DNA of 64,000 nt from Petaurus breviceps papuanus (lineage: Eukaryota; Chordata; Mammalia; Diprotodontia; Petauridae): NCBI GenBank assembly GCA_028583685.1, contig JAMXIF010000048.1, forward strand, positions 23,489,885 to 23,553,884. Direction: 5' to 3'. The translations under genes and the position numbers were made by a program. Below the pieces are notes generated by a model that was given only the letters and a program-made list of their open reading frames with translations, was not told the DNA's origin and ran no database searches. Shown here piece after piece: positions 51,488 through 63,110 of the stretch (positions are counted from its first letter, which is position 1; each line of letters begins with the position of its first letter).

Positions 51488-51649
51488 TTACTTTTTTCTG
51501 GAAAGAAGGTGGCACTGCAATTGGGGTTAAGTGACTTGTCCAAGGTCACACAGCTAGTAAATGTCAAATGTCTGAGGTTGGATTTGAACTCAGGTCCTCC
51601 TGACTCTAGGGCCAGTGCTCTATTCACTGTGCCATCTAGCTTCCCCCAA
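51488..51649 (-). repeat. A-tailed tRNA-derived SINE
   Basis: The antisense order is gcaattggggttaagtgact, acagctagtaaatgtcaaat, gatttgaactcaggtcctcc and the head (cactgtgccatctagcttcc). The target duplication atcagctatt/atcagttatt (51478-51487, 51650-51659) matches at 9 of 10. The T run is short. Confidence 0.9.
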
Positions 51650-51741
51650 ATCAGTTATTCTTAACCCATTTATTCTGATTTCCAGTCTAGTGTCAATTTA
51701 TACCCAAACCATTCTATCTCCCTAAAAAAACCCCAAAAACC

Positions 51742-51981
51742 AACCAGGCATTTATTAAGTGCCTACTATGTGCCAGGCATGGTACTAAGCACTTTACAAA
51801 TATTCTATCATTTGGTCCTCACAACCCCCCTGGGAGGTAGGTGCTACTGCTATCCCCATTTTATAGAGGAGGAAACTAGGGAATTCAACAGAGGTTAAGT
51901 GACTTACCCAGGGTCACGCGGTTTATCTGTCTGAGGCTAGATCTGAATGCATCACTCTATCCACTGCACCCTCTAGCTGTG
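51742..51981 (-). repeat. MAR1-like CORE-SINE
   Basis: The antisense order is catttattaagtgcctacta, tgtgccaggcatggtactaa, ccccattttatagaggagga, the CORE and the head (ctgcaccctctagctgtg). Confidence 0.85.
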
Positions 51982-51991
51982 TATATGGTGT

Positions 51992-52226
51992 TGTTGTTTA
52001 GTCGTCTCTCCATGACCCCATTTGGGGTTTTCTTGGCAGAGATACTGGAGTGGTTTGCCTTTTCCTTCTCCAGCTCATTTTATGGATGAGGAAAATGGGG
52101 CAAACAGGGTTAAATGACTTGACCAGAGTCAGGCAGCTAATAAGTGCCTAAGGCCAAATTTGAACACAGGAAGATGAGTCTTCCTGATGTCAGGTCTGGT
52201 GTTCTATCCAGTGAGCCACCCAGGTG
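51992..52226 (-). repeat. RTE-tailed SINE
   Basis: The RTE-type end (gttgttgtttagtcgtctct, gaccccatttggggttttct) is followed by gaggaaaatggggcaaacag, the CORE and the head (ccagtgagccacccaggtgt). Confidence 0.9.
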
Positions 52227-52259
52227 TTCAGTAAGTGTATGCTAAGCTGAATTAAGATT

Positions 52260-52440
52260 TAGAACCATAAAGCTTTAGGTCTAGAAGGGACTTCAGAAGT
52301 CCCAAAGCCCAAATTTCTCACTTTGCAGAATGAGGAAGCACGGATGGATGGATTGATTGATTATACCTTAGTAAGGGTGGAGGGGAGACAAACTAGGATC
52401 TGAACCCAGGCCTACTAACTCCAAGTCCTGTGCTCTTCTC
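52260..52440 (-). repeat. MIR-class SINE
   Basis: The segment has ggtctagaagggacttcaga, then tctcactttgcagaatgagg and gatctgaacccaggcctact. The hAT-type element is inserted at its end. Confidence 0.65.
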
Positions 52441-52447
52441 TCTATAC

Positions 52448-52662
52448 CAGAAGTGTTGAACACGAGAGACCACGGACAGCATACCCAGGTGTCGTCTGAA
52501 TGTGATTAATATGTAATTGAGAAATGTTTAACAAAATAAATAGAAGTACAATAAAACACAGGTTTTGTTAATAGGTGGTTTTCTCTAAATCACTATGTGG
52601 CAGGCAAGGATCCTTCTGAATGGTTGAGTAGTCCCCATTCATATAGGAGTTTGATACCACTG
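52448..52662. mobile_element. Non-autonomous hAT-type DNA transposon (second copy)
   Basis: The left end is cagaagtgttgaa, and the right end reads cagtggtatcaaa when reverse-complemented. The 8-base flanks ctctatac/gtctacac (52440-52447, 52663-52670) match at 6 of 8. The internal phrase atgtaattgagaaatgttta then aacaaaataaata matches the copy at 30737. It is shorter because it lacks that copy's AT-rich central expansion. Confidence 0.78.
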
Positions 52663-52709
52663 GTCTACACCATCCTGTAAGACTCCCTGTGTGGAGAAAA
52701 ATAAAGATG

Positions 52710-52900
52710 GCCAAGTGGACTTTTGGATGCACTGGATTTGAAGTCAGAGTCTTACTTTCAAAACTCACCTCTGTGTGACATTGGGAAAGTCACTTACCTT
52801 CTCTGGAGTTCAGCTTCTTCATTTCTGAGCTAAGGGAATTTATTGGATGATCTCTAAGCCCTCTTCTAATTACAAATCCAGGGATGCTGTGACCTTGGAG
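52710..52900 (+). repeat. MIR-class SINE
   Basis: The segment has gcactggatttgaagtcaga, ctgtgtgacattgggaaagt and agttcagcttcttcatttct. Confidence 0.7.
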
Positions 52901-52904
52901 TTTG

Positions 52905-53275
52905 ACTCTGACTCTGGAGGAGGCCTGGGAAGGGCAGTTAGGGCAGAGTCATAACTAGGAATTTAGGCGCCTGGAAACAAGCACCATGAGTCATTCATTC
53001 CTTGAGCAAATGGAATAACATAGACTCTAAGTTGCCAGGGTATGGCCAGAGACCCCTGGACACTGTGTGGGAAAGTATGTACTTACATAGTGGGGGAGGG
53101 GAGCAATGGGGCAGGATGAGAGAATTACCATACAAGTCTCCAGTCTCCTACAGCTCTGGTTTCTGCTCTTTCCTTTTTAGAAAACTGAGGCAATATTCTC
53201 CCTTCTCCAGTTCTGTCTGTAGCCCTTCTCTTCACCATCTTTCAGGGTTCACTGACCATAGCTCAGGTTAAATCT
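52905..53275. other. Unassigned stretch without a gene
   Basis: No repeat or domain-bearing frame was recognised. Confidence 0.3.
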
Positions 53276-53279
53276 GACT

Positions 53280-53735
53280 GGTTCATTCATCCTTCAGTCA
53301 ATAAAACAATTACGCATTTATCAAGGCCTTATGTGCCAGACACCAGAGATGGAAAAACATCTTGTTTGTGGCCTCAGGGAGCTTATATTCTGACAGGGGT
53401 CATAACAGTCCATATATAAAACATACGAGCCCGTTATAGCTTTAGATGGAAGTGAAGAGGGAAAGTGGGAAAGGCCTCATACAGAAAATGGCCGTTGGGA
53501 TGGAGCTTGAAGGAAGCCTGGGAAGCCAAGAGGTAGAGGTGAGGAGGGAGAGCCCTCTGGACACGGGAGTCAGGCAAGTGGAGTCAATAAGCATCTATTA
53601 GTCACCTACCTGGCTGCCGAGTATTGTGCTAGGGATACAGAGAAAGCCAAAAACACATTCTTTGCCCTCAAGGAGCTCATAATCTAATGCGAAGACTTGT
53701 GTGGGATGAAAAGCAAGTAAGTAGGTAATTACTCC
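53280..53735 (+). repeat. Long unassigned interspersed repeat, two partial copies
   Basis: The first copy (53280-53580) runs from tcattcatccttcagtcaat through cctcagggagcttatattct, gcttgaaggaagcctgggaa and gtagaggtgaggagggagag. The second (53580-53735) restarts with agtcaataagcatctattag and ctcaaggagctcataatcta. Confidence 0.55.
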
Positions 53736-53739
53736 AAGA

Positions 53740-53830
53740 AGGCTGTGAGTTCCTTGAGGACTGATTGGTTTTTATCTTTATATCCTCATGATGTCTAGCA
53801 CATGAGAAGTGTTTAATGAGTACTAATGGA
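53740..53830 (+). repeat. L2 3' end
   Basis: The segment has ggctgtgagttccttgagga, then gtctagcacatgagaagtgt. Confidence 0.65.
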
Positions 53831-54039
53831 GTTAGACTTCAAATTCTGTCAGTGCCCTTTAAATCTGGTGTCCCTTGGATAATGCCCCTGTTACCCTGCC
53901 CTAGTTGTGACTGTGGGTCAGAAGAAGGACCACATTCCTAAAGAAAATCTCAGGGGTAGAAAGGATGGTGACAACAACCACAACAAAGCAACTTCAGTGT
54001 CTAAAGCGCTTTTCTAATTACAGTTCTGTGAGACAGGGT

Positions 54040-54575
54040 GAATGAAGGATAAATGAAGTTCAGTCTTTTCTCCAGGCTCTGCTTCATGAGCCTCTGTCCG
54101 AGTAGCCTCCTTACACATTCTCTGAGAAAACCTGACTCCTAAAGGGGTGCCTGGACTCCCAAATCTGCCACCATTTTTGCTATTCCTCACATATGGCCCT
54201 CCACCTCCCATCACCACACCTTTGCATGGGCTGTCCCTCATGCCTGAAATGCACTCCTTCCTAACCACATTATAGAATTCGTGGTTTCATCGAAAGCACC
54301 CACCTGCTCTGTGAGACCATTCTTGACACTCACCTTCCCAATTGTTAGCACCCTTGTCCCTCAATTTACCTTTGAAATTTTTTTTGCATATATTTTGAAT
54401 ATGCTTATTTCTGCTCATATACAGGATGTAAGCTCCCTGCGGCCAGGGACTGTAATTTTTTAAAATAAATAATAATTTAAATAAATAAATTTAAATAATA
54501 ATTTTTATCTGTTTCCCCAGCACTTAGAGTAGTGCCTGGCCCACAATAGGCACTTAATAAATGTTTTGTTGACTG
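54040..54575 (+). repeat. L2 LINE, longer 3' segment
   Basis: It includes late coding wording (tgcctgaaatgcactccttc at 54241, gtgagaccattcttgacact) and the 3' end (gatgtaagctccctgcggcc, gcctggcccacaataggcac). It is interrupted by an (AATAA)n stretch (54461-54505). No open frame survives. Confidence 0.72.
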
Positions 54576-54589
54576 AGTGACCCCACCCA

Positions 54590-55095
54590 AAACAATCTTT
54601 TAAAAAAAGCGGGGAAGCTTTGGAGACTACTGTCCTTCTTGCAGTCAGACCCTCAGTAGATGCTTCCCATGTGGAGGGCTTTCGAGGGACTGGGGAGCAG
54701 GGGAAGCAGAAAGGCCTGAGGTGAGGTGAGGAATGCCAAGGCCTGGAAGGGACAGGTTAATTCTGGCTTTCCTCCCCCCCTCCCCTCAGCCCTACCTCCT
54801 CGCACTGTCCTTGATATTCAATCGGGTGCTGGTGATGACTTGCACGGCAGTGGGGCCTACGGTTCTTCACGTTTGGTGGGACAAATGGTTCTCATTTGAA
54901 AAGGAGGTTATAAAAACACATGCCTGAAGAGAATGTCAGGGACTTGAGGATTAATCTCATTTAATTCAAAGACCATTCCAAATATTTTTTCTTTGGGGGG
55001 TGGCCAGCAGCTTTGGCTGGGGTAGGGGGCTGGGGAGCTGGAAGCCAAAGGTTCACACAGACTGCACTGTCAGGTCGGGTCATGGTGGGAAGCAA
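54590..55095. other. Mostly unique GC-richer stretch, no gene
   Basis: No repeat was recognised. A pyrimidine run lies at 54770-54788. Confidence 0.3.
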
Positions 55096-55099
55096 CAGT

Positions 55100-55175
55100 C
55101 TGGTGTGTGTGCGTGTGTGTGTACATGCACACACTCGTGTGTGCAAAGGCACCAGAGTGTAGGCACACACACAAC
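55100..55175. repeat. GT-rich imperfect repeat
   Basis: The stretch includes gtgtgtgtgcgtgtgtgtgt, then alternating purine-pyrimidine sequence through cacacactcgtgtgtgc. Confidence 0.8.
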
Positions 55176-55324
55176 ATGAGTCTTGCCTTTCATGTCAGAG
55201 AAGTTCGTTCCTAAAAAATTCCCTGAAGGACGATTTTCCTGGAGAGTTTGGGTCTGAATGAGAGGGCTCCTATAATATCTATTAACATACCACATTCCAG
55301 GTAAGCTTAAAAAACATGAATCCC

Positions 55325-55560
55325 TGTTTCTACAGTGCTTTAAGTCATGCACAGTATTTTTCTCACAATAACCCTGTAAGTAGTACAAGGATTATTCTTC
55401 CCATTTTTCAGAGGAGAAAACCGAGTCTCAGAAAACCGAGGTCACACAGGGAACAGCAATGATAGTAATTTCCGTTTCTGTGGGAATTAGTGTTTTACTA
55501 AACAATCTTATGAGGGAGGTATGCATCATTATCCACTTTCACAAATGAGGAAACCAAGGC
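55325..55560 (-). repeat. Two MIR-class SINE fragments
   Basis: The wording cccatttttcagaggagaaa at 55400 and ccactttcacaaatgaggaa at 55532 marks two antisense pieces. Confidence 0.65.
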
Positions 55561-55561
55561 A

Positions 55562-55650
55562 GCTGTATAGTAGAAAGAGTACTGATTTGGAGTTGGTTGA
55601 ACTGGGTTTGAATCCTGACTCTAATCCTTCTTGTGTGTGACCTTGGGCAA
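55562..55650 (+). repeat. MIR-class SINE, left half
   Basis: The segment has gctgtatagtagaaagagta, gggtttgaatcctgactcta and gtgtgaccttgggcaaattg. It is interrupted here and resumes at 55863. Confidence 0.78.
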
Positions 55651-55862
55651 ATTGTTATTCAGTTGTTTCAGTCTCATCCAACTCTTTGTGACCTCATCTG
55701 GGATTTTGTTGGCCAAGATACTGCAGCAGTTTGCCATTTCCTTCTCCAGCTCATTTTACACAGGAGAAAAATGAGGCAAAATGGGTTATGTGACTTGCCC
55801 AGGGTCACAGCTAGTAAATGTTTAAGGTCAAATTTGAACTCAGGTCTTCATGAATCCAGGCC
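55651..55862 (-). repeat. RTE-tailed SINE inserted in a MIR
   Basis: The RTE-type end (tgttattcagttgtttcagt, gccatttccttctccagctc) is followed by a CORE remnant and atttgaactcaggtcttcat. The head is truncated. The MIR on each side joins correctly when it is removed. Confidence 0.88.
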
Positions 55863-55930
55863 CCTGAGTAAATTATTTAACCTCTTTGAGACTCATCTGT
55901 AAAATTAGAGTGTTGAATCACAATAGTGAG
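55863..55930 (+). repeat. MIR-class SINE, right half
   Basis: The segment has gagtaaattatttaacctct, then ttgagactcatctgtaaaat, the continuation of the MIR begun at 55562. Confidence 0.75.
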
Positions 55931-55934
55931 TCCC

Positions 55935-56800
55935 AACGTTTTTGAGTATAAGAACCCCTTTCAGTATAAAAATGTTTTTTTTCCAATTGTCATGTCACCA
56001 TAGTTGTGCTATTAATATCCTTTGAATGAGAAAATGCACAATGTATGTCAAAGCTACTATATATTCACAAAGCTTTTAAATTGATTTGTATTTGATTAAA
56101 TACAGAATACATGAATATTTGAAAAATAGTCATATATATGTGAGACGTTTTCTTCTATCTGCAGAAGGTAGGTTTGCTTGTTCATTGCAATGGGTCATGC
56201 TACGCATTTTGTTGGAGCTAAATAAAGGTGAAAAATCACCCAGCTTGGTGCCCACATGGATCCTGAGGACCCCTTACAATAACCTGGCAATGCCCAGGGA
56301 TTGTTGCCCACCCAAAGCTCTTGTGGCTGTAAATCCTCCAAACCTATGAGGTTGTGACTTGCCCATAGATGAACAGGTAAATGCCAAAGTTGGGACTGGA
56401 ACCTTGGTCTTCTATCACGTCATCAGGGTGTCTCCCCTTTACTACACGGCCCCCTCTTTATAAGCCCACGAAGGGAACCAAAGTATTCCATTTATGCTAC
56501 ATCTTCTGAGGCTTCCCCATGTTACCTAATAACCTACATGACAGGAGTTTAAATAGTATAGAATATTAATAATAATAACCACAGAAGATAAGTCTGCATC
56601 CAATATGTTTATTCAATTACATAAGTCAATTATTTTATTCACCTGCTCAAAAGTTCACTGGGCACTAAATATAAAAGAATCATAGCAAGATAGTAACCAG
56701 CACCAGGACCATTTCTACCTGAGCTCCACTGAATAAAGATGAGGAGAATGAGCTAAGGAAAAAACAATAATGGCTGAAAATTCTGTAGAGCCACAAGGTT
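55935..56800. other. Mostly unassigned AT-rich stretch
   Basis: Diverged non-LTR-like text appears near 55935-56000 (gagtcccaacgtttttgagt). A MIR-like piece lies at 56340-56440. No gene is seen. Confidence 0.35.
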
Positions 56801-57190
56801 TGCAAAACATTTCACGTTTATTATCTCCTTAGAGTTACACAGCTCATGACTGAGATGGGGCTTCCTGACTCTCAGCTCAGCGCTCCGTGCACAAGGCCAC
56901 AGTATCTCTCCCACAGCACCATCTCTGAGGCTAGGAATTCCAGATGTGCGGACCTTGTGCCCACACAGGGACTTGACCCTCTGTGGAGAGGCAGTGTTGG
57001 GAGGAGAAGGAGCCCAAGGATCTGCGTTTGAGGCCTAGACAGCCTTGGACAAGTCTGGTTCCTTCCCTCAGCCTCCCTGTCTTTAACTGTAGAAATATCT
57101 TTGCACTTTTGAGTATCTAGGATTTAGAGAATGAGTCCAGCTGCCTCATTTTTCTGATAAGGAAACTGAGGCCTAGAGAAAAAAGTGGCT
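56800..57190. repeat. MIR-class SINE fragments
   Basis: Weak pieces are at 56800-56890 (antisense), 56995-57090 (sense, ggatctgcgtttgaggccta) and 57110-57190 (antisense, ctgataaggaaactgaggcc). Confidence 0.5.
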
Positions 57191-57404
57191 AGTAGAGAAT
57201 GTAGACCCCAATTCCAGTTCTCTTATAAGACCTACCTGCTTCTCCCATTGGTGAATTCCCATTGGAGCCTCCATTTTGTGAAGGGGCCCAGTCCAGCTTT
57301 CATTCTTCTGTTGGACCACTTCCTGACTTCTAGACTTCAAACCTATTCCCCTAAAGCACTGGGTACTTTCATCTCCATCCCCTCCCCAAACTCCCCTTTT
57401 TTGT

Positions 57405-57510
57405 TCTCTTCGCCCATTAGAATGAGGGCAGGGACTGTCTTTCTTCTTGCTTAAAATTATATTCCCAATGTTCACTATGGTGCCTGGCACAGAGTAAGAA
57501 CTCAACATTA
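57405..57510 (+). repeat. L2 3' end
   Basis: The segment has agaatgagggcagggactgt, then ggtgcctggcacagagtaag. Confidence 0.7.
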
Positions 57511-57592
57511 TTTTCCTCCCTCCCTCCCTTCCTTCCTCCCTCCCTCTTTCCCTCCCTCCTTCCTTCCTTCTCTCCCTCCTTGCCTCCATTGA
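57511..57592. repeat. (TTCC/CCCT)n polypyrimidine tract
   Basis: Some 80 bases of nearly pure pyrimidine in tetranucleotide units start at the L2 terminus. Confidence 0.92.
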
Positions 57593-57782
57593 TCCTTGGA
57601 AGTATTGAAGAAGTAATCCTCTTTCTTCACTTCCAACTAAATTACTTCCCTTCCAGGGGATTTGAGATTGGTGGGCTAGAATCCTAAAATCTCTCATTTG
57701 GATATGAACTCATGAACAACAGCTATTCTCTCCATTCTCTGAAGCTTGAGTAGAGAAAGCCAGGGCTTTTGCTATCATTTTT

Positions 57783-58416
<634 letters not shown>

Positions 58417-58434
58417 TTGCTATCATTTTTCTAA

Positions 58435-58640
58435 GGTTAGATGTGTTTTTAATCGATGCCTTTTGTTTTCATATTATATTCATTTCCCAATATACCCTAT
58501 ACCCTCTCCTCTGCAGTAAGTACTCCCTTGAAACAAAGATTAAAAAAAAAAATACAGTTCAGCAAATTCAACCAATGTGTCAAATGCCACTGACAGTATA
58601 TGCAATACTCCACACCCATAGGCCTCCTCTTCTGCAGTGA
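58435..58640 (-). repeat. LINE 3' end-like sequence, antisense
   Basis: The wording (aatataccctataccctctc, gtaagtactcccttgaaaca, caatactccacacccatagg) is like the other antisense LINE ends at 1090 and 4330, but diverged. Confidence 0.35.
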
Positions 58641-58644
58641 AGTG

Positions 58645-59215
58645 AGGGAAAGTTGCCAGGGTTTTTAAAGTCAAGAGTGGGTCTGACGGGGGAACAAAAT
58701 TAGTTGCTGCCAAATTTTTCTGTCTCTGAGGCCCACAGTTTCTCCTTCCCCCTTCCCCTAAGTCCCAGAGCTGCCATATTGGATCTTTTTTTTTGCGGAG
58801 GTCTTGAAAGATCTGCTTACAATCGCTTCAGGAGAGGGAGGGAATTTATGCTTCTTCCACAGAGAGGCAAGCAAGCAAGATGTTCGCCTCCAAGCCACAT
58901 AATGGAGGGCAGAAGCTCAAGTTACAGAATTGGCCTGGTTCCAAACAAGTGTCTGAAACTTCAAAAAAATTTTTTCAACCATAGATGGTGAGCTCAACTT
59001 AAGCTTGTTCACCTTTTTTTTTTTTTTTTGAATTTTAAATAAAATACCACAAATAGTGGTTGGGGGCTGGAGGGGATTGCATGAAGAAAAGGAAAAGCAG
59101 TCAGAGGCCACTTTCAGTGCCTGGGGAGGATCCCAAGAGATGTAACTGTTAGAATTGGAGGGGATGTCGGGATAGAGGGTCTGGGAACTTTGGAAAATCA
59201 GAACTAGAAGAGTTG
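58645..59215. other. Unassigned stretch with poly(T), no gene
   Basis: There is a T run at about 59013-59029 followed by gaattttaaataaaatacca. No repeat body is attached that I can identify. Confidence 0.35.
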
Positions 59216-59234
59216 CTTAAATCGCAGGCTCCTA

Positions 59235-59400
59235 TGGGCTGGAGAGCTGGAAGGGGCCTCTAAGAGCATCTAGTTCAACCAACATATTTTACAGATGAGG
59301 AAACTGAGACCAGAGGAGGTCATGTGACTTGACTTAGGACACACAGAGAATTAGTGTTGGACAATGAGTAGAACTCAGGTCCTGCGGCTGCCTGGAGACC
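59235..59400 (-). repeat. MIR-class SINE
   Basis: The segment has catctagttcaaccaacata, then ttttacagatgaggaaactg and a head remnant. Confidence 0.68.
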
Positions 59401-59589
59401 AAGAGCTGCCTGGCTGAGTATCAGCATCTACAGGGAAACTTGGTCTCCTCCTTCCACCCTGCCTCTGCCCCTTTGGGCCTGGGCTCCCACAGGAAAGAAG
59501 GCCATTCTTTTGTTGCCACATGGGAATTTGTTTTGCAGGTGGTCACAGCCAAGCTGTGGATGCCCTGTACTGGGGAGGCCTGGGCCCCA

Positions 59590-59770
59590 GCTTGTCAATG
59601 GAGTGAGAAGAATGTCAGATTGGGAGTGGTGAGATCTGGACTTGAGGACCAGCTCTCTGGCTTTCATCAAATCGCTCCTCCTCTCTGGGCCTCAGTTTCC
59701 TCCTCTGTAAAAGGAGGGGATTGAATAAGATTATTTCCAAGGCCCCTCCCAGCACTTAATATCTTGTGAA
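59590..59770 (+). repeat. MIR-class SINE
   Basis: The segment has gagatctggacttgaggacc, gggcctcagtttcctcctct and caaggcccctcccagcactt. Confidence 0.75.
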
Positions 59771-59774
59771 CCTG

Positions 59775-60595
59775 TCTAAAGGGGAAGGGCTGGGGGAGCT
59801 GTCAAGGCCAGTGGCTCTCTGGGCTGTGCTCTGTGGTGGGACTGCAAGGGGATTCCCTCCCTGCTCCATTGCTGAGTGTCCCCTAAGCTTGTGATGACAG
59901 ACCAAACGATCCCAAGAGGAGGACACACCATACAGCTCATTTTCTGGAGTGAAAGCTTCCCCAGATCCAGCCAAGACTTCTTGACCCTCGAAGCTGAAAC
60001 CCGCCCAGGGGGGAGCCACAAAGGGCGCTCTGTCCAGCCTTCCCTCCCCCAAGCCTGATGGATGCACAAATCCTTGATCTCCAGATCCCAGCTTTGGGAC
60101 AGACTCTGATGGGCTTGGAGAGTGGGACACACCAGCCACACCCACCTCAAATGCTCAGCACAGCTTTAGCTCCATGGCCCAGATCCCATCCCCAGCAGGA
60201 AACCCTGCAAAGGGGGGAGTGGGGGTGGAAATGGGGGGGCGGAGGGTAAGGGAGGAGGGCTCTGTGGGTGGCCATCTGGGGGACTGACGAAAGCTCTAGA
60301 TGCTGCCAAGTCCCAGAATGCACTAGGAAGCCACAGCAAATGGGAAACTGAGAGAAGGTGGAAAGGTGGGACCAACTTGGCCGGAAAGCAAATTCCCTTG
60401 AAGTGAACATTCTGGAATAGTTGTCACAAGCTATAAACGCCTCATTCCTTATTCTTCCTTCCACCCTCCTTTCTCTCCATTCTTCCTGTCTTTGGGTAAG
60501 GCCCATGTCCATGCTGGACATATCCCCACACAATCTGCCTCAGGGGGATCCACTCTTTGCTCTCCCTCCCCCCAGTGAGGACATAATTCCATGGG
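59775..60595. other. GC-richer unassigned stretch, no gene called
   Basis: Overlapping frames of 120-130 residues lie on the minus strand (59756-60150, 60147-60533), with others on the plus strand. Several frames are open at once, which reflects GC-rich composition with few stops. No domain, splice-bounded exon or CpG-island promoter is convincing. Confidence 0.35.
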
Positions 60596-60599
60596 TCAG

Positions 60600-60740
60600 G
60601 AATTAGAACCAGACCTCCTCATTCTACAGAAGAGAAAACTGAGTCTCAGAGAACCAAAGTAACATACCCAAAGTCATATAACCAGCTGGAAGCAGTGTCT
60701 AGATTCAAACTCAGGTCCTCTGACTTCAAATTCAGGTTTT
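60600..60740 (-). repeat. MIR-class SINE
   Basis: The segment has cctcattctacagaagagaa, then aactgagtctcagagaacca and gattcaaactcaggtcctct. A T run follows (60738-60752). Confidence 0.7.
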
Positions 60741-60874
60741 TTTTTTTTTTTCCAAGTATACTATGGTTGGGACCTAGTCAAAAAAGTGTAGACCTGAACC
60801 GGTCCTAAGTGGAAGAGAGGGGAAGGGTGAGAATTCTTGAACTATCACCTCACTCTCATATTCATGCCCTGATT

Positions 60875-61135
60875 TTAATAATAGTAAAAACAATAGCAAC
60901 AACTACTCACATTTATATAGCATTTTAAGATTTACAAAGTACTTTCCTGAGAATAACCATGGGAGGTAGCTTGTGAAAGTATTACCCCCATTTTACAGAT
61001 GAGGAAACTGAGACTTAAAGAGGGGAAGTGACCTTGTCATAGCTACAATGTTGGAAGTGGAATCTGAATCCATGAATTCTTACTGCAAATCCTGAGGTCT
61101 TTCTACTATATCAAATCTAGACTGCCCACAACTGG
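60875..61135 (-). repeat. MAR1-like CORE-SINE
   Basis: The antisense order is catttatatagcattttaag, cccattttacagatgaggaa, a diverged CORE and a head remnant (ctactatatcaaatc). Confidence 0.78.
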
Positions 61136-61149
61136 CTAAGTGAGTCCTA

Positions 61150-61290
61150 CCATGGACACTAATCCAATAAATCAATCCAATAAAATATTTCTCAAGTGGC
61201 TACAACATTGGGCATTGAGCTTAGCACCTGATATAATTAATAAGAAAGACAGTTCCTGCCCTCAACAAGCTTACACTCTAAAGAACTGGA
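61150..61290 (+). repeat. Unassigned interspersed repeat, partial
   Basis: The phrases ccctcaacaagcttacactc and agaaagacagttcctgccct match the family at 491, 53580 and 63755. Confidence 0.45.
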
Positions 61291-61419
61291 ATTCCTTACA
61301 ATCTAGCCCTACTCCTTGTGAGGTGATGCCACATCCAGATTCCTGGATGCCTAACCCTCTTCCTTGCAGCCTTGATGCTTACTCAAGGTACCTGGTAGGT
61401 GTTTATCCACAAAGGTAAG

Positions 61420-61540
61420 TCAATAGTCAAGAGACCTCAGTCCAAGTCCTGGCTTTGACGCATCTGTGTAGCCTATGATAAGCTACTTCACCTAAGTCTC
61501 AGTTTCCCCATCTGTTAAATTAATTAAAATAGTATTTGCA
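61420..61540 (+). repeat. MIR-class SINE
   Basis: The segment has caagagacctcagtccaagt and cagtttccccatctgttaaa. Confidence 0.62.
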
Positions 61541-61959
61541 CTACTGACCCCACTAGGTTGCTTAAACTCTCTCATACCATTCCCCTCCACTCTTTGCTCT
61601 GGTCAAATAGGATGATTCTGTGTCCTCCCCTACCCAGATGATCTTGAAGCCCCCTTCTTGGCTCCTATCTCCTTTGCTTTTATTGTTTTCTATGTGTGAG
61701 GCACCATTGGTCAAAGAGTTTCTATTTTGCTGCAAGGGTGGGGAAAGGATATGCAACATTTATTCAAATAAATATAATTTAGAAGTGATGGCTGTGAAGG
61801 AGAAAATCCTCTAGGAAAATCTGAGAATGCTTTGAGCTGGGAGGAACAAGGGGAGGCTTCACAAAAGACCTGGTGTTGCTGACCTCACAAGCTTGTTTTT
61901 ATGTAATCCTTAAAGTGTTATATTATTACTTTTATTACTAATGCATAGGTTTGACCAGG

Positions 61960-62170
61960 TAACACCGTCCCCCACCTCCAATAAATCTTCAGTGGCTCCC
62001 CATTGTCTGTAGATAAAGCATAAATCCTTTGTCCAGTATTTCAGGTCCTCCCCAGTTCAATTCCCCCTACCTAAAACACAGCCTGATTTCATATCATTCC
62101 CTTCTCCAGTATTCCAAGCTCTAGCTGGCCTACACAAGCTAGCGTTAAGCTACTTGCTCTGGGTCACACT
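61960..62170 (+). repeat. L2-type LINE fragment
   Basis: The late L2 coding wording is cagtggctccccattgtctg, then agataaagcataaatccttt. It has no open frame and ends near a MIR-like piece (62155-62235). Confidence 0.6.
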
Positions 62171-62324
62171 TGTAGTAAGTACTTGGAATGCAGGTCTCCC
62201 CTGACTACACCCCAGTGGTCTTTGCATCATGCCACGCTTCCTTGCTAGGAAGATTATTTTGGCAGCTGTGTGAAAGATAAAATTGGAGAGGGGAAAAGTT
62301 TGGAGACAGGAACATTATTTAAAA

Positions 62325-62930
62325 ATCTATTTAAAAACAAGTCCACAGTAGGTGCTTAATAAATGTTGATCAATCCAGGTGAGAGACAAGAAGGGAAAAC
62401 TATGGTGGTCACCATGTTAAGTGGGGAGAATGGAAGGGGGAGAAATTTGAGATGTGTTGCAGAAGTTGAAGTGATAAGACTTCACGACGGATTAGATGTA
62501 GGGAGTGGGAAAGAGCAAAATGTAAAAAAAATGGGCCTGAGGTTTCAAGCCTGGGTGACTGAGAGGATGGCAGTAGAGTTGAAAGAAAATGGGAAGATTC
62601 AAGGAGGGGCAGGTTTGGAGGAAAGATCATGAGTTCAGTCTTGGATGTATTGAGTTTCAGGTACCCAAGGGATATCCTGATGGCTGTGTATAACGGGAAG
62701 TAGGAAATGTTGGACTGTGGCTCAGGGGAGAGGCTGTGTACATATCCACACTTTTTCCCAAACTATAGATTTGGAAGCCATCTGCATAGAGGTGAAAATT
62801 AAACCCATTGGAGCAAATGAGTTCATGAAGGGAGAGAGGTAAAGAGACAAAGAGACCAGATTACCAGGGCCTGAGTAGTGATTCTGCAGAGGCAGATTGA
62901 GGTTGAACTAGGGGAAAATAACGTCTTAAT
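62325..62930. other. Unassigned repeat-like stretch, no gene
   Basis: The text begins like an L2 terminus (cacagtaggtgcttaataaa at 62343). It continues through a stretch (catgagttcagtcttggatg, ttggaagccatctgcataga) that resembles an old long interspersed repeat I cannot name. Confidence 0.35.
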
Positions 62931-62934
62931 GATC

Positions 62935-63110
62935 CAAAAGCAAAGTGTCTTGGGAGGTAATGTTTTTTTCATCACTGCAAGTCTACAAGGAGAGGCTGGA
63001 TGACTTTTAGTGGCAACATTGTAGAGGTAATTCTTGGTTAAGGACAGCTTGGATTAGATGACTTTGGGGGTCTCCAAGGGTAGTGCATGATTCTAGGAAT
63101 TCAGCAGAGA
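62935..63110 (+). repeat. L3/CR1-like LINE 3' end
   Basis: The segment has gtgtcttgggaggtaatgtt, gtctacaaggagaggctgga, tgacttttagtggcaacatt and gattagatgactttgggggt. Confidence 0.7.

Noticed and set aside
59013-59060. Poly(T) plus aaataaaatacc as a processed pseudogene tail
   Set aside because: No gene-like sequence is attached on the appropriate side and no target duplication was seen.
59756-60533. Minus-strand frames of 124-129 residues
   Set aside because: They overlap one another in different frames, as expected in GC-rich DNA with few stop codons. No protein family is recognised.
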